Below, piece by piece: positions 36,501 to 45,933 of a stretch of 64,000 nt of DNA (positions are counted from its first letter, which is position 1; the number at the start of each line of letters is the position of its first letter). Source of the stretch: Saprospirales bacterium GYS_P2D (GTDB taxonomy: Bacteria > Bacteroidota > Bacteroidia > Chitinophagales > Saprospiraceae); the NCBI GenBank assembly GCA_009833045.1, contig WUUP01000004.1, positions 367,907 to 431,906 of the forward strand, written 5' to 3'. The notes beneath the pieces are model-generated. The model was not told the origin of the DNA and ran no database searches. It worked only from the letters and a program-made list of their open reading frames with translations. Position numbers and translations under genes: made by a program.

Positions 36501-39133
36501 CAAAACTCACATTCTCCAGTGATAAACCTAAGTATAAAGTCGGAGAGCAGGTCAATATCAAGATACCATCTGAGGAGGGTAGTAAACTGCTCATCTCGGT
36601 GGAAAGTCATGACGGAGTGTTATTCCAAGAGTGGATCGATGGCCAGGCTCAGGAGACGAGCTACTTCTTTGAGGCAGCAGCGTCCATGGCGCCTAATGTC
36701 TATGCACATGTCATCATGGTCCAGTCCTATGACCGCAAAGCGAATGATCTACCTATCCGTATGTACGGCGTCATCCCGATCCATGTGGACAATCCTAAGA
36801 GCCATCTTAATCCTCAGCTCGATATGACGACTGAGCTTGAGCCAGAGCAGGAGTTTTCTATCTCGATCAGCGAGGGGCAAGGTAGAGCGATGAGCTATAC
36901 GGTAGCCATTGTCGATGAAGGCCTACTCGATCTGACTAATTTTAGTACTCCCGATCCGCACAGCCATTTTTATGCTAAGCAATCGCTGGGTGTCAAGACG
37001 TGGGACATCTATGAGGATGTGCTCACAGGATTCAGTGGTGAGGTAGATCGTATCATCACAGTCGGTGGTGATGGTGAGGAGGGCAGTGGCTCAGGGCCAA
37101 AAAAAGCAATCCGATTTAAGCCGGTGGTCATGACTGCGGGGCCTTTTGCCTTGAAGCGAGGCGAGATGAAAAAACACAGTTTTACCATGCCCAATTATGT
37201 CGGCTCGGTGAGAGCGATGGTCGTGGCTCGACGAGAAAACGCCTATGGGCACACTGATAAGACCTCACCAGTCAAAAAAGCGGTGATGATACTTCCTACT
37301 ATGCCTCGAGTCTTAGGACCTGGGGAGAAGGTCAAGGTTCCAATGACCATTTTCGCCATGGATGATAAGGTGCGAGATGTCAAGGTCGATGTGTCCACCT
37401 CTGATCAGCTGGATATCCTCGGGAGCGCCTCACAGCAGCTCAGCTTCAGTAGAGTAGGAGAGCAGATGGCCTATGTCGATATCGAGGTCGGCGATGAGCT
37501 TGGTATAGCCCGAGCTCAATTCGTCGCAGAAGGTGGTGGAGTACGAGCCACTCAAGAGATAGAGATCGATGTCCGAAATCCCAATCCTTATGAGTCTATG
37601 TCTTATGATCAGGTCATACAGCCTGGTGAGTCATGGTCACCTGACTATGAGCTCATCGGACAGAACGGCACTAATGAAGCCATCCTTGAGCTCAGCGCCG
37701 TACCACCGATGAACCTCCAGAGTCGGCTCGACTATCTGATGCGCTATCCATACGGATGTATCGAGCAGACAGTGTCTGGAGCTTTCCCCCAGTTGGCGCT
37801 GCCGGATCTCATCGATATGGATCCGACACAGCGAGAGCGCATTGACAAGAATGTAAATGGCGCCATTCGCCGGATGGCAAAAATGAAGCTCAGAAATGGC
37901 GGTTACTCCTATTGGCCCGGCTCATCATATACTAATGATTGGTCAACGAGCTATGCGGGGCACTTTCTTATCAAAGCGAAAGAACGTGGTTATTTCGTCG
38001 CAGATCAGAGTCTTCGTAGTTGGGCGGATCATCAGGCATCGGTAGCTCAGTCTTGGAGCATTGACCGATCAAAGAATAGCTACTATCAGAAGCGGCAGAT
38101 GATGCGGCAGGCCTATCGACTTTATACGCTGGCCCTATACGGATCGGCAGACCTGAGTGCTATGAATGTCCTGCGACAGGAGGCGCAGCTGCCGAATACA
38201 GCACGATATATGCTCGCAGCCGCCTATGCCATCGCTGGGAATAAATCTCAAGCCATCGAGCTCATCGAGAATACGGATACAGATGTCAAGCCTTATCAGG
38301 AGCTATCATTCACCTATGGCTCCGACTTACGTGATATGGCCCTCATCGCTCAGGCGCTCATGTCTCTTGACCGCCAAAATGAAGCGGGTCAGATCGTCAA
38401 GCGTATTGCCGAAAGGCTCAACACTGATCGATGGTATAGTACACAGACCGTAGCTCAGTCACTCATAGCTGTGAGTGATCTGGTAGGTGCAGAGGGAGCT
38501 ACTGCTGATATGAAATTTGGCCTGCAGCAAGGGGATAATCCGACCCAAGAGGTCAGCTATGCTAAGCCGATATATAGTTACACATTCGACCCTGAGTCGA
38601 CGGATAGATCCATCGCTATAGCGAATAAAGGATCTGGAGTGCTATTCGCTAAACTCGTGCTATCAGGGCAGCCATCATATGATAAGATCCTGAGCTCACC
38701 TGCCTATAATCGAAATATCACCATGAGCGTCAACTATGAAGATCTCAATGGGAAATCCATAGATCCCTCAGTGTTAGAGCGAGGTACGGATTTCATAGCT
38801 CATGTCAGTATCAAAAATCAAAACTCTCGTGGTAAAGAGCTGGAGGAGTTGGCGCTATCTCAGATATTCCCTTCGGGATGGGAGGTGCAGTCAGGTGGCC
38901 TAAGTAATGTGTCCTCAGCCATCCGTGAGGATAGCTACGAGTATCGAGATGTGCGAGATGATCGGGTCTATACTTTCTTTGATCTCGGTGATCGAAAGGA
39001 CTATCGTATCCTCCTGACTGCTGCCTATGACGGGGAGTACTACCTCCCACCAGTCAGTTGTGAGGCTATGTATGATCAGGATATCCAAGCGAAAAGCAAA
39101 GGCATGAAAGTCAAGGTCATAGCTCCTAAATAG
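33590..39133 (+). CDS. Bacterial alpha-2-macroglobulin lipoprotein
   Basis: An 1847-residue periplasmic protease trap of the YfhM type. The N-terminus has a signal sequence with a lipobox-like FYGC (about residue 23). Macroglobulin-like beta domains run to about residue 1100 (MG2-like PGDTIHLNFILED; MG-type VRAMVVARRENAYG). The A2M core follows, with thioester motif C1390-I-E-Q1393 (YPYGCIEQT) in the alpha/alpha-toroid complement domain and a C-terminal receptor-binding-like domain. The intact CxEQ indicates a functional thioester that covalently captures attacking proteases. The stop is 1 bp from the pbpC start, the classic A2M/PBP1C operon thought to protect and repair the wall. Confidence 0.92.
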   Translation: MHKPTQLSIAALFFILLGSFYGCRSDEVSDAGTFSDQAIAEKYLTQHSSQYVSVKDGVTLQFRSDYTDIGRKVDDVQGVSISPRIAGEWQWMGDHSLHFTPEGLLDYDQSYSVSIDIDELLDIKTGDDIVWTIKTKPLRFNMSIGGLKIETTGGTEQHTLVGHIYSSDHAEPALIEGLLIATLGGSELPVSWTHTNAGKSHQYLISGIEPSSDQAKDLLIKWNGKKYDDSFVGDERIEILPKSAFQLIDTKLTPSPQRIITLYFNRPIDPRQNLKGLISINQHTDDLNTEVEGNVIYVYPTQQLNDEFALYVSDKIKSAEGANLDQEYLSDRRFEHIKPAVRALGSGNIIPNSQSSIFPIEVVNLSGVDIEIFKIFENNILQYLQENTLKEGYSLDQVGRVVHREHIDLADQTDPTVFNQWQRIGINLREYIDTDPGAIYQIRIGFQQQDVIYDCEDGASIAAPRREGVESMTRYPSAYYNDYQNRDNPCSPAYYSPDHYIRSNVLMSDIGVITKAGQDGKVHFAVSQLSTGQPTPGSRVYLYDYQQQLIQESFTSRDGLLTMTIDRDPFFAIVEDAYGYAYVKMDDQHTNMLSDFDISGTARPAAVNGYIYTERGVYRPGDTIHLNFILEDIKSPLPAQHPVSMTLTDPRGTKKYEETTTQHVGKIYGFHIPTDANGLTGQYRASIKVGPHQFTKNIRIETIKPNRLKVELDLPDELLYYDPDNREIALSSQWLHGAPASGLTVQLDAQMSNVAPTFDGYSDYSFMDPAKPGSGALQTLHKGALNEVGETNASIKIKPEQYPGKIRANLKTRVFERGGNFSENFSSVLISPFDSYVGIRAPENRWGYKSVKIGEDATFSIVDVADDGQPRANRRLSVGIYDIDWRWWYYEGDRYNIYRLNSAQHQQAFHKEEVKTDANGRYELTVDFSDVEYGRKLIRVCDEISGHCTGEFFYAQGWGRVDSDEQRESLAKLTFSSDKPKYKVGEQVNIKIPSEEGSKLLISVESHDGVLFQEWIDGQAQETSYFFEAAASMAPNVYAHVIMVQSYDRKANDLPIRMYGVIPIHVDNPKSHLNPQLDMTTELEPEQEFSISISEGQGRAMSYTVAIVDEGLLDLTNFSTPDPHSHFYAKQSLGVKTWDIYEDVLTGFSGEVDRIITVGGDGEEGSGSGPKKAIRFKPVVMTAGPFALKRGEMKKHSFTMPNYVGSVRAMVVARRENAYGHTDKTSPVKKAVMILPTMPRVLGPGEKVKVPMTIFAMDDKVRDVKVDVSTSDQLDILGSASQQLSFSRVGEQMAYVDIEVGDELGIARAQFVAEGGGVRATQEIEIDVRNPNPYESMSYDQVIQPGESWSPDYELIGQNGTNEAILELSAVPPMNLQSRLDYLMRYPYGCIEQTVSGAFPQLALPDLIDMDPTQRERIDKNVNGAIRRMAKMKLRNGGYSYWPGSSYTNDWSTSYAGHFLIKAKERGYFVADQSLRSWADHQASVAQSWSIDRSKNSYYQKRQMMRQAYRLYTLALYGSADLSAMNVLRQEAQLPNTARYMLAAAYAIAGNKSQAIELIENTDTDVKPYQELSFTYGSDLRDMALIAQALMSLDRQNEAGQIVKRIAERLNTDRWYSTQTVAQSLIAVSDLVGAEGATADMKFGLQQGDNPTQEVSYAKPIYSYTFDPESTDRSIAIANKGSGVLFAKLVLSGQPSYDKILSSPAYNRNITMSVNYEDLNGKSIDPSVLERGTDFIAHVSIKNQNSRGKELEELALSQIFPSGWEVQSGGLSNVSSAIREDSYEYRDVRDDRVYTFFDLGDRKDYRILLTAAYDGEYYLPPVSCEAMYDQDIQAKSKGMKVKVIAPK

Positions 39134-39134
39134 C

Positions 39135-41480
39135 ATGCGACGAAAGGGAGTCATATCAGCATATTTGATAGTCATAGGAATAGTCGTCTATCTGAGCTGG
39201 CCGCTGCGACTGGCACTCTTAGATGATCCTATTAGTACAGTACTATTGGACAGGCATGGGCGACTACTATCTGCGCAGATAGCGACAGATGGGCAGTGGA
39301 GATTTCCCCAGATCGATAGTCTGCCGCAGTCCTATATCGACTGTGTGACGAGCTACGAAGATCAGCGATACTACTATCATCCGGGCATTGATCCGTTAGC
39401 TATAGGGCGTGCTGTGCGCCAAAATCTAAAGGCCGGAGAAATCGTCTCTGGCGCCAGTACGATTACTATGCAGTTGGCACGACTCTCACAGCGAGATCCT
39501 GACCGAACCATCGTGCAGAAACTCAAAGAGATGCTCATCGCTCTACGTCTCGAGTGGCAGTATAGTAAGGATGAGATACTCCGTCTCTATGCGACTCATG
39601 CTCCCTATGGAGGCAATGTAGTGGGGCTCGAGACTGCTGCATGGCGCTATTTTAACAAAGATATCTATCGACTGAGCTGGTCTGAGATAGCGACTCTCGC
39701 CGTACTGCCCAATGCTCCCTCCCTCATCCGACTTGATAAGAACCATGATGCACTATTGGCCAAGCGAAATGCACTTCTGACACGACTTGAGTCAGCTGGC
39801 AAAATCTCACAAAGTGACCTGGAGCTCTATCTCGCAGAGCCCCTGACTAATCGAATATACGCATTGCCCTCCGAAGCACCTCATCTCCTTGAGCGGGCGA
39901 AGCGGGATCAGCAGCGAGGCTATATCAAGACTACAATCAAAGGGGATGTACAGCGTCAGATCAATCGACTACTCGATCATCAATACCATCAGCTATCTCA
40001 AAACGGTATTCATAATGCTGCTGTGCTGATCGTCGATACTCGTACCCAAGAAATCATCGCCTTTGCTGGCAATATCCCGAGTACTACTGAAGAGTCAGCG
40101 GTCGACATGATCCAAGCGCATCGCAGTACGGGGAGCATATTGAAGCCGATGCTCTATGCCGCAGCGATAGAGGGGACGGCCATCACACCACATTCATGGA
40201 TCAAGGATGCTCCGGTGTATATCGATGGATTCAGTCCGAGCAACTATCATAAAGAGTATGACGGAGTGGTGGCAGCAGATCAGGCCTTGAGTCGCTCGCT
40301 CAATATCCCATTTGTCCTACTACTGCAGCAGTATGGTGTCGAGAGATTCAGAAAGCTGTTGTATGATCTTGGACTTCATACGATCTCTAAGAGCGGAGAT
40401 CACTATGGGCTCTCACTGATCCTGGGAGGTGCCGAGGTGCGACTCGATCAGCTCACTACGGCATACTCTCATATGGCTCGTCAGCTACTGGAGTATGATG
40501 CCCTTGAGGGGAAATATAACAGTGTCAAATACCCTTCGGCCCACTACAGTGCTATGGAGGATGTCTCTCCGAGACCCTATGAGCTGCCACAGCAGTCCTA
40601 CAGTGCGGGAGCGATATGGCATACGCTGGAGGCTATGCAGGAGCTCGCTCGACCGGACGATCATGGTGAGTGGCGATCATTTCACTCGTCTCGACCGATC
40701 GCCTGGAAGACGGGTACCAGCTATGGTCATAGAGATGCATGGGCCGTAGGAGTGCGACCTGACTATACCATCGGAGTCTGGGTAGGCAATGCTGATGGCG
40801 AAGGTCGTGATCAAATCATAGGAGTCAGTACTGCAGGAGATCTGTTATTCGATGTGCTGGAGACGCTACCGCTCGAGAGTGGCTGGTTCGTTAGGCCCTA
40901 TGATGACATGATTGAGCTTGAGATATGCAGGCATACTGGATATCTGCCGACACAGCACTGTATAGAGCGAGACACCATATGGGCCAGCGAGTATGTGCTG
41001 GGGACGGAGACCTGTCCTTATCATCATACGGTCTGGATGGATGCCACCGAGGAGTATCGTGCAGACCGATCCTGTGGTATTAATGAGCCACTACATCGGG
41101 TGTCAAGATTAGTACTGCCGCCACTCATGGCACAGCATCATAGCAGACGGACACATCTATCTCTGAGTATGCCACCGCTACATCCAGCCTGTCGTACTAC
41201 CACAGATGCTGGTCCGCAGATGGAGATGATCTATCCGACACCAGCTGAGCGGATCTATATCCCTCGAGATCTCAATGAAGATCGCCAAAGCATCATCGCT
41301 CAGGTAGCTCATTCTGATCCCGAGAGCTCGATATATTGGTATGTCAATGGAGAGTATCAAGGCGAGACTGCTGAGTATCATACACTTGCTATCGATGGTC
41401 GACCTGGTCCCTATGAGATCGTCTGTACGGACGAGTCTGGACGGCAGATCAGCAGGAGATTTGAAATAGTAGGGAGGTGA
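39135..41480 (+). CDS. pbpC: Penicillin-binding protein 1C
   Basis: A 781-residue bifunctional peptidoglycan synthase. One N-terminal transmembrane helix (about 7-24) is followed by a GT51 transglycosylase domain with E75 (SYEDQRYYYHPG) and GASTITMQLARL. The transpeptidase domain has S334-x-x-K337 (GSILKP), S388-x-N390 (SLN) and K525-T-G (WKTGTSYG). A C-terminal BiPBP_C beta domain (about 695-781) marks it as the 1C type. It polymerises and crosslinks glycan strands in the periplasm. It is translationally close-coupled to the alpha-2-macroglobulin gene upstream. Confidence 0.94.
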   Translation: MRRKGVISAYLIVIGIVVYLSWPLRLALLDDPISTVLLDRHGRLLSAQIATDGQWRFPQIDSLPQSYIDCVTSYEDQRYYYHPGIDPLAIGRAVRQNLKAGEIVSGASTITMQLARLSQRDPDRTIVQKLKEMLIALRLEWQYSKDEILRLYATHAPYGGNVVGLETAAWRYFNKDIYRLSWSEIATLAVLPNAPSLIRLDKNHDALLAKRNALLTRLESAGKISQSDLELYLAEPLTNRIYALPSEAPHLLERAKRDQQRGYIKTTIKGDVQRQINRLLDHQYHQLSQNGIHNAAVLIVDTRTQEIIAFAGNIPSTTEESAVDMIQAHRSTGSILKPMLYAAAIEGTAITPHSWIKDAPVYIDGFSPSNYHKEYDGVVAADQALSRSLNIPFVLLLQQYGVERFRKLLYDLGLHTISKSGDHYGLSLILGGAEVRLDQLTTAYSHMARQLLEYDALEGKYNSVKYPSAHYSAMEDVSPRPYELPQQSYSAGAIWHTLEAMQELARPDDHGEWRSFHSSRPIAWKTGTSYGHRDAWAVGVRPDYTIGVWVGNADGEGRDQIIGVSTAGDLLFDVLETLPLESGWFVRPYDDMIELEICRHTGYLPTQHCIERDTIWASEYVLGTETCPYHHTVWMDATEEYRADRSCGINEPLHRVSRLVLPPLMAQHHSRRTHLSLSMPPLHPACRTTTDAGPQMEMIYPTPAERIYIPRDLNEDRQSIIAQVAHSDPESSIYWYVNGEYQGETAEYHTLAIDGRPGPYEIVCTDESGRQISRRFEIVGR

Positions 41481-41699
41481 ATTATTGAGTTGGAAAGTTT
41501 CAAGTTTGAAAGTATCAAGGCTTTTTTAACTGATTTACGACAGAAGACTGAAGGGCTCGCATTATTGTAGCCAAAAAAGTCTGCATACAGTAGAGGCCTG
41601 AATTGGTGAAATGATGATCAATGGCCATCCATCACTTTCGATCTACCTATCTTGGCCGCCAGTAAAATCGAGCATAGACAGACTCGATAACCCGTATTA

Positions 41700-42833
41700 A
41701 TGAAGATCACATTCAGGAGAATCATATCACGAGGGACATTCATCCCTGAGATCGATGGACTGCGGTTCATAGCTATCATGAGCGTGCTGCTGTATCACAT
41801 ACAGGTGTTTTTGATCGAGAAGGATACGCATAGCTATGATCGAGAGCAAGACTGGGGTATACTGTATGAATTCTTGAGAGTGGGAGATCTGGGTGTGCCA
41901 TTATTTTTTGTGATTAGTGGTTTTATTTTGGCACGGCCATTTGCGGAGATGCACCTCAGCGGAGGGCGTCCGATTGGCTTGCGGGATTATTTTCTACGGA
42001 GGCTGACTCGACTCGAGCCGCCCTATATCGTCGTGATGACAGGGCTGCTACTCGGAGCAGTCTATGTGGCTGGCACGCTGAGCTGGAGCGAAGGGATCAT
42101 CAGCTACCTGGCCTCTATCAGCTACACGCACAATTTTTGGTACGGGGAGGGCACTCTACCATTGATTAATCCTGTTGCTTGGAGCTTAGAGATCGAGGTG
42201 CAGTTTTACATTTTGATGCCAGTATTGGCGATGCTTTTCACTATTCCCGCTAAGGGACTACGTCGTATAGGTCTCATGATCCTCATCTTGATCGGAGTCA
42301 TCTGGTCGCAGGTGGAGAGCCTCGGATTTGTATCTGTTTTAGATTATAGTCATTACGTTTTGCTTGGTATTTTGCTCGCAGATATCTATGTGTCCGGTGA
42401 TCGATGGGTGCTGGATAGAAAGATGATATATATATTGAGTTTGTGCAGTTTTGTGAGTATTTGGGCTATTGAGATGCATCAGGCTGACGGTATTCTGAGG
42501 AGTATTTTTATGGATTTACTGCAGCTTACGTCTATTGGACTTTTTTACTATCTGGTGCTGATGCATCAGAGTGTGCGAGTCCTGACGCATCCCGTGGTGA
42601 CAGGTATTGGAGGGATGTGCTACTCGATCTACTTGCTACACTATGCATTGATCAGCCTCGTGGGCAATCCGCTCCTGCGCTATCAGTTTTCTAACGACGA
42701 GATATACAATACGCTGATCTATGGAGCGATTCTATTACTTGTGGTATTAGTGATATCATCGGCTTTTTATCTACTCATAGAGCGGCCCTGTATGCAGCGC
42801 AGGTGGTATCGTCGCTGGTTTGGTAAGAGCTGA
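41700..42833 (+). CDS. Membrane acyltransferase (acyltransferase 3/OafA family)
   Basis: A 377-residue integral membrane protein with about ten helices. It opens with IDGLRFIAIMSVLLYHI, the family signature with the catalytic His, and has RRLTRLEPPYIV and NPVAWSLEIEVQFYIL typical of the OafA/YrhL group. These enzymes O-acylate surface glycans, peptidoglycan or lipids from acyl-CoA donors on the cytoplasmic side. No polysaccharide biosynthesis genes are adjacent, so the acceptor is unknown. It is monocistronic, 219 bp after pbpC; the gap shows only short AAGTTT-type repeats near 41490-41520. Confidence 0.9.
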   Translation: MKITFRRIISRGTFIPEIDGLRFIAIMSVLLYHIQVFLIEKDTHSYDREQDWGILYEFLRVGDLGVPLFFVISGFILARPFAEMHLSGGRPIGLRDYFLRRLTRLEPPYIVVMTGLLLGAVYVAGTLSWSEGIISYLASISYTHNFWYGEGTLPLINPVAWSLEIEVQFYILMPVLAMLFTIPAKGLRRIGLMILILIGVIWSQVESLGFVSVLDYSHYVLLGILLADIYVSGDRWVLDRKMIYILSLCSFVSIWAIEMHQADGILRSIFMDLLQLTSIGLFYYLVLMHQSVRVLTHPVVTGIGGMCYSIYLLHYALISLVGNPLLRYQFSNDEIYNTLIYGAILLLVVLVISSAFYLLIERPCMQRRWYRRWFGKS

Positions 42834-42927
42834 TAAATATGTTAAATCCTATCTCTTAAGCATTTTCATGACGATAAGAATTAAAATCCCAATTGTAGAA
42901 ATGTCTTTAAAATTCATTGCTTTGATA

Positions 42928-43662
42928 CTATTGAATGAATAAGACATTAGCCAATGTTATCAATCCAATGATCAATATGAGACTCAACGAAATCTGCTTG
43001 AATCTATCTTGGGGAATATAGTTGAGAATTTTTTTACCTAAGGCTGTTCCAATAATTCCAATTATTAGCAAAAAGGGTACATATATCAAATCGTGCTGAT
43101 GGATGAAGCCATTGTAGTAATAGACAAATGTTCTTGAAAAATCTATTAAGAAATCAATGAATGCCGATGTGGCAATAAATGCACTTTTTTCTAAATTAAA
43201 AGCAGCCATCGTCAGCCCTCTAATAGCTCCTCCTGTCCCTAAAAGTCCTGCTGAAAATCCTGATAAACTACCTCCGACTATGGCGTTTGTTTTATTAGGA
43301 TTCAGTACCAAATTTCTTTTAACCAAAAATACGAGTGCTAAAATGACAAGAAAAACACCAAGAAATACTTCCAGATATTTGCTATTAAATACCTGTGTAA
43401 GAAAGCCTCCGATTACTACGAATATGACTGATGGTATACCAATATTCATCAGCAATTTCTTGTCAAGTCCCTTTTTGAACAATACAATTTTACTCAAATT
43501 GCTTGAAAGATGATAAATAGCTGTAAGGCCTAAAACAGATTCGAAATCAAAATAAAAATTCGCAATCGGGACGAAGAATACAGATGAACCAAATCCCCCA
43601 ATGGTCCCAAGGACCTCAGAAATCAATGCTAAAAGTAGAAATATGTAACTAATGCTCTTCAA
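42928..43662 (-). CDS. TauE/SafE-family permease
   Basis: A 244-residue inner-membrane protein with about seven to eight helices and the family's repeated half-motifs (GTIGGFGSSVFFVPI, then GFSAGLLGTGGAIRGL). Members export sulfite, sulfoacetate or related small sulfur/organic anions; the substrate here is unknown. The only plausible start is TTG (43662): an in-frame stop lies 15 bp upstream and the next Met is far inside. The gene is visibly richer in A+T than its neighbours, with many AAA, ATT and TTT codons, which hints at later acquisition. It is monocistronic. Confidence 0.85.
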   Translation of the reverse strand: MKSISYIFLLLALISEVLGTIGGFGSSVFFVPIANFYFDFESVLGLTAIYHLSSNLSKIVLFKKGLDKKLLMNIGIPSVIFVVIGGFLTQVFNSKYLEVFLGVFLVILALVFLVKRNLVLNPNKTNAIVGGSLSGFSAGLLGTGGAIRGLTMAAFNLEKSAFIATSAFIDFLIDFSRTFVYYYNGFIHQHDLIYVPFLLIIGIIGTALGKKILNYIPQDRFKQISLSLILIIGLITLANVLFIQ

Positions 43663-44015
43663 TGTTTTTTTGATTTAGAATCCCCACAGCCTAATACTAA
43701 TCATGTAAAATGAAAGAGTGGTGTTAAGATGTTTGGCCACTTCGAACTGTCAAATCAAAGAGCTGAATCTGCACTGTTCTTGATTATTGAATCAATTAGA
43801 TGCGGGTAGTATCAGATGAAATACTAACGCTCAGTCACTTTGCGGGAAGCCCTTTGCGAGAAATATGTTCTTATCATCATAAGGACTCTCGTGTAAATGT
43901 AAAATAAATATTGAGCGAGTGTATCTGTGTCTCGATGCTATTGTATATACATATGTACACAGTGCAAGAGAGTCGTAAGTTCAGGATGGTCTACATCATA
44001 CATTTAGACGATCCC
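43663..44015. other. Intergenic region without recognised gene
   Basis: These 353 bp lie between the stop codon of the S41 peptidase gene and the start of the TauE-type permease gene, both on the minus strand. The sequence is AT-rich with many stop codons. A near-palindromic TGTATATACATATGTACA sits at about 43945-43962. No gene or stable RNA was identified. Confidence 0.35.
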
Positions 44016-45254
44016 TTACTCCATAGCAGTGATATATTGTACTACCTGATCGATCCAGTCCGACTCCAGATCGAGTGTTACATCTGGAGTGATACCTACT
44101 GATTCGTATTTCAGATATTCGGAGTGTTTTTTAGATGCCAGTACTGTGATGAAGTGGCCCTCGGGTAGCGCTGGGCTATTATCTTTCACCTCGTATGCCA
44201 GTGTCCCATTAGTCCGCTGTCCGTACAGCTGGCAGTGGTCCAGTTTGCTCAGCTTATGGGCGAATTGTTCGGCATTGCTCACGGATCGATGATTGATCAG
44301 TACGTGTACATGGTTTTGCTTAGCGTAGTCTTTGATCAGTTTGTATAGGATGTCGGAGTTTCGATCACCACCGCCACCATTATTCCTTAGGTCGACGATC
44401 AGGTGTGGCTTTTTTAGGTTGCCATCTAAAGAGGCATAGAAAGCCTCGGCATCTGAGAGGGTAGGATACCATGAGTTAAAACTTCCTACCTTGATATAGC
44501 TGATATTATCTGAGATCTCTTCTCGATAGTAAGTATCTGAGGATCGCTGCGCTGAGCTATAATTAGTCTGATCCTTATCCTTTTTCAGACCCATATAGTA
44601 GAAGAATCCTTGACCAATTCTTTCGGTATAAGCGATCATTCGCTTAGTAGAGAGATTGCCAGCTATATTCAGGAGGTACTCATTGCCAAATGGGATGAGT
44701 GTGTAGACGATTTCGCCAGCTCGCCATATGGGAGAGTCAGTTTCCAGCACGATCCCTTTATAGACCTCCGTAGACGGTTCTTTTACTACACCTATAGTGA
44801 TGATATTATCTTTGTAGTAGATACCCTCTATTTCTTCTTTGGCTTTATCATGCAGAGCTGTACGGAGACTGTCCAGATCCATGGATGTTATGGGATAGGC
44901 ATGGTACAAGCTTGATTTTTTAAATGAGCTTGTCTTTTCTGGATCAGCCAGAATTTCTTTTGTTACGCCTTTGTCCTGACCATAGATCTTGCTATGATTG
45001 TCATTGAGAGAGAGGGCTAATGTACTGAGCAATACATAGCAGTCGTATATCGAGGCTGTAGTCTCAGCCTTGTCAATCAGCTGCTCATAGCTTTGCTCGA
45101 CTTGCTTCTTATTGACTTTGTAGGCAGGTATTTTCTTCATCTTCTTCATGAGAAAAGCCATGTCCTTTTGACAATCACATTCGGAGGCTTGGGCCGACCC
45201 CAATTGAGCTAAAGTGCCTATCAAAACAAAAGCTAATAGTATGCGTCTCTTCAT
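44016..45254 (-). CDS. S41 family peptidase
   Basis: The ATG at 45254 is preferred to an upstream TTG (45263) and starts a clear signal peptide (RRILLAFVLIGTLAQLGSAQ). The 412-residue exported protein has an N-terminal helical region with Cys-x-Cys, a middle segment where a PDZ would be (not clear), and an S41 core with IVDLRNNGGGGDRNSD and a nucleophile region INHRSVSNAEQFAH. This is the ClpP/crotonase-like C-terminal processing peptidase fold, and the usual Ser-Lys or Ser-Glu tetrad needs an alignment. It probably acts on periplasmic peptides. No operon partner. Confidence 0.85.
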   Translation of the reverse strand: MKRRILLAFVLIGTLAQLGSAQASECDCQKDMAFLMKKMKKIPAYKVNKKQVEQSYEQLIDKAETTASIYDCYVLLSTLALSLNDNHSKIYGQDKGVTKEILADPEKTSSFKKSSLYHAYPITSMDLDSLRTALHDKAKEEIEGIYYKDNIITIGVVKEPSTEVYKGIVLETDSPIWRAGEIVYTLIPFGNEYLLNIAGNLSTKRMIAYTERIGQGFFYYMGLKKDKDQTNYSSAQRSSDTYYREEISDNISYIKVGSFNSWYPTLSDAEAFYASLDGNLKKPHLIVDLRNNGGGGDRNSDILYKLIKDYAKQNHVHVLINHRSVSNAEQFAHKLSKLDHCQLYGQRTNGTLAYEVKDNSPALPEGHFITVLASKKHSEYLKYESVGITPDVTLDLESDWIDQVVQYITAME

Positions 45255-45468
45255 ACCACTCAATATATTGATTTTACGTTCAACAGAGTTTCAGCAGAAC
45301 AGTTTTGTGTTGAGCTGAGATTTAGTGCAGGGGGTATGGCTCGTCTGGCGGTCAGGGGAGTTGTTCTTTACTTGTACGACTGGCAAAAGAGTGTTTGTGA
45401 TAATATCTCTATAACATCATGACAGATTTTTGGATCGTAACTTAGCATGAGCTCTTAATCCTCCAGTT

Positions 45469-45933
45469 ATGATATATTTGATTCTGCTATCTATGTTTTC
45501 AGTTATTTCGACTTATTGGACTGAGTCTGGAGTGGTCGATGATTATTATGAGGGATTAGCTATAGCTAAAGAAAAGGACAAACCAATCTTTTTATTTTTC
45601 ACTGGGAATGAATGTGAGAATATACTACCTCTCAATAAGCTCCTATCCGAGGATGATGACATTAGGAGAAGCATAGAAAGTCAATATGTCTCGGTTTATT
45701 TATATGTAGATGACCGTACTCCTCTGGCTACTCCTGAGGTCGTATATCGCAATGGAAAACTGATCAATCTCAGGACCAAAGGAAATCTCTGGGGCCATAT
45801 CGAAATATCAAAGTATAGCAGCCGTAGTCAGCCATATATCGTATTCATCGATGCTGATGAAAATATCATCAAGCCTGCCTATGCAGGCCCATGGACCAAG
45901 GATGGGATATTGAACTACTTATCGGCCCAGTGA
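45469..45933 (+). CDS. Thioredoxin-fold protein without CxxC
   Basis: A 154-residue protein with an N-terminal hydrophobic segment (YLILLSMFSVISTYW) and a thioredoxin-like domain of the Thioredoxin_7/DsbD-gamma type (GLAIAKEKDKPIFLFFTG, then QPYIVFIDADENI). The redox site is degenerate: where CxxC is expected it has GNECENI with a single Cys, so disulfide exchange is unlikely in the usual form. It may be a binding or chaperone-like relative. Its 3' end overlaps the convergent CE15 gene by 19 bp. Confidence 0.7.
   Translation: MIYLILLSMFSVISTYWTESGVVDDYYEGLAIAKEKDKPIFLFFTGNECENILPLNKLLSEDDDIRRSIESQYVSVYLYVDDRTPLATPEVVYRNGKLINLRTKGNLWGHIEISKYSSRSQPYIVFIDADENIIKPAYAGPWTKDGILNYLSAQ

Noticed and set aside
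41481..41699. Possible repeat or RNA between pbpC and the acyltransferase gene
   Set aside because: Only short AAGTTT/GAAAGT-type near-repeats are visible; no stable fold or coding frame stands out.
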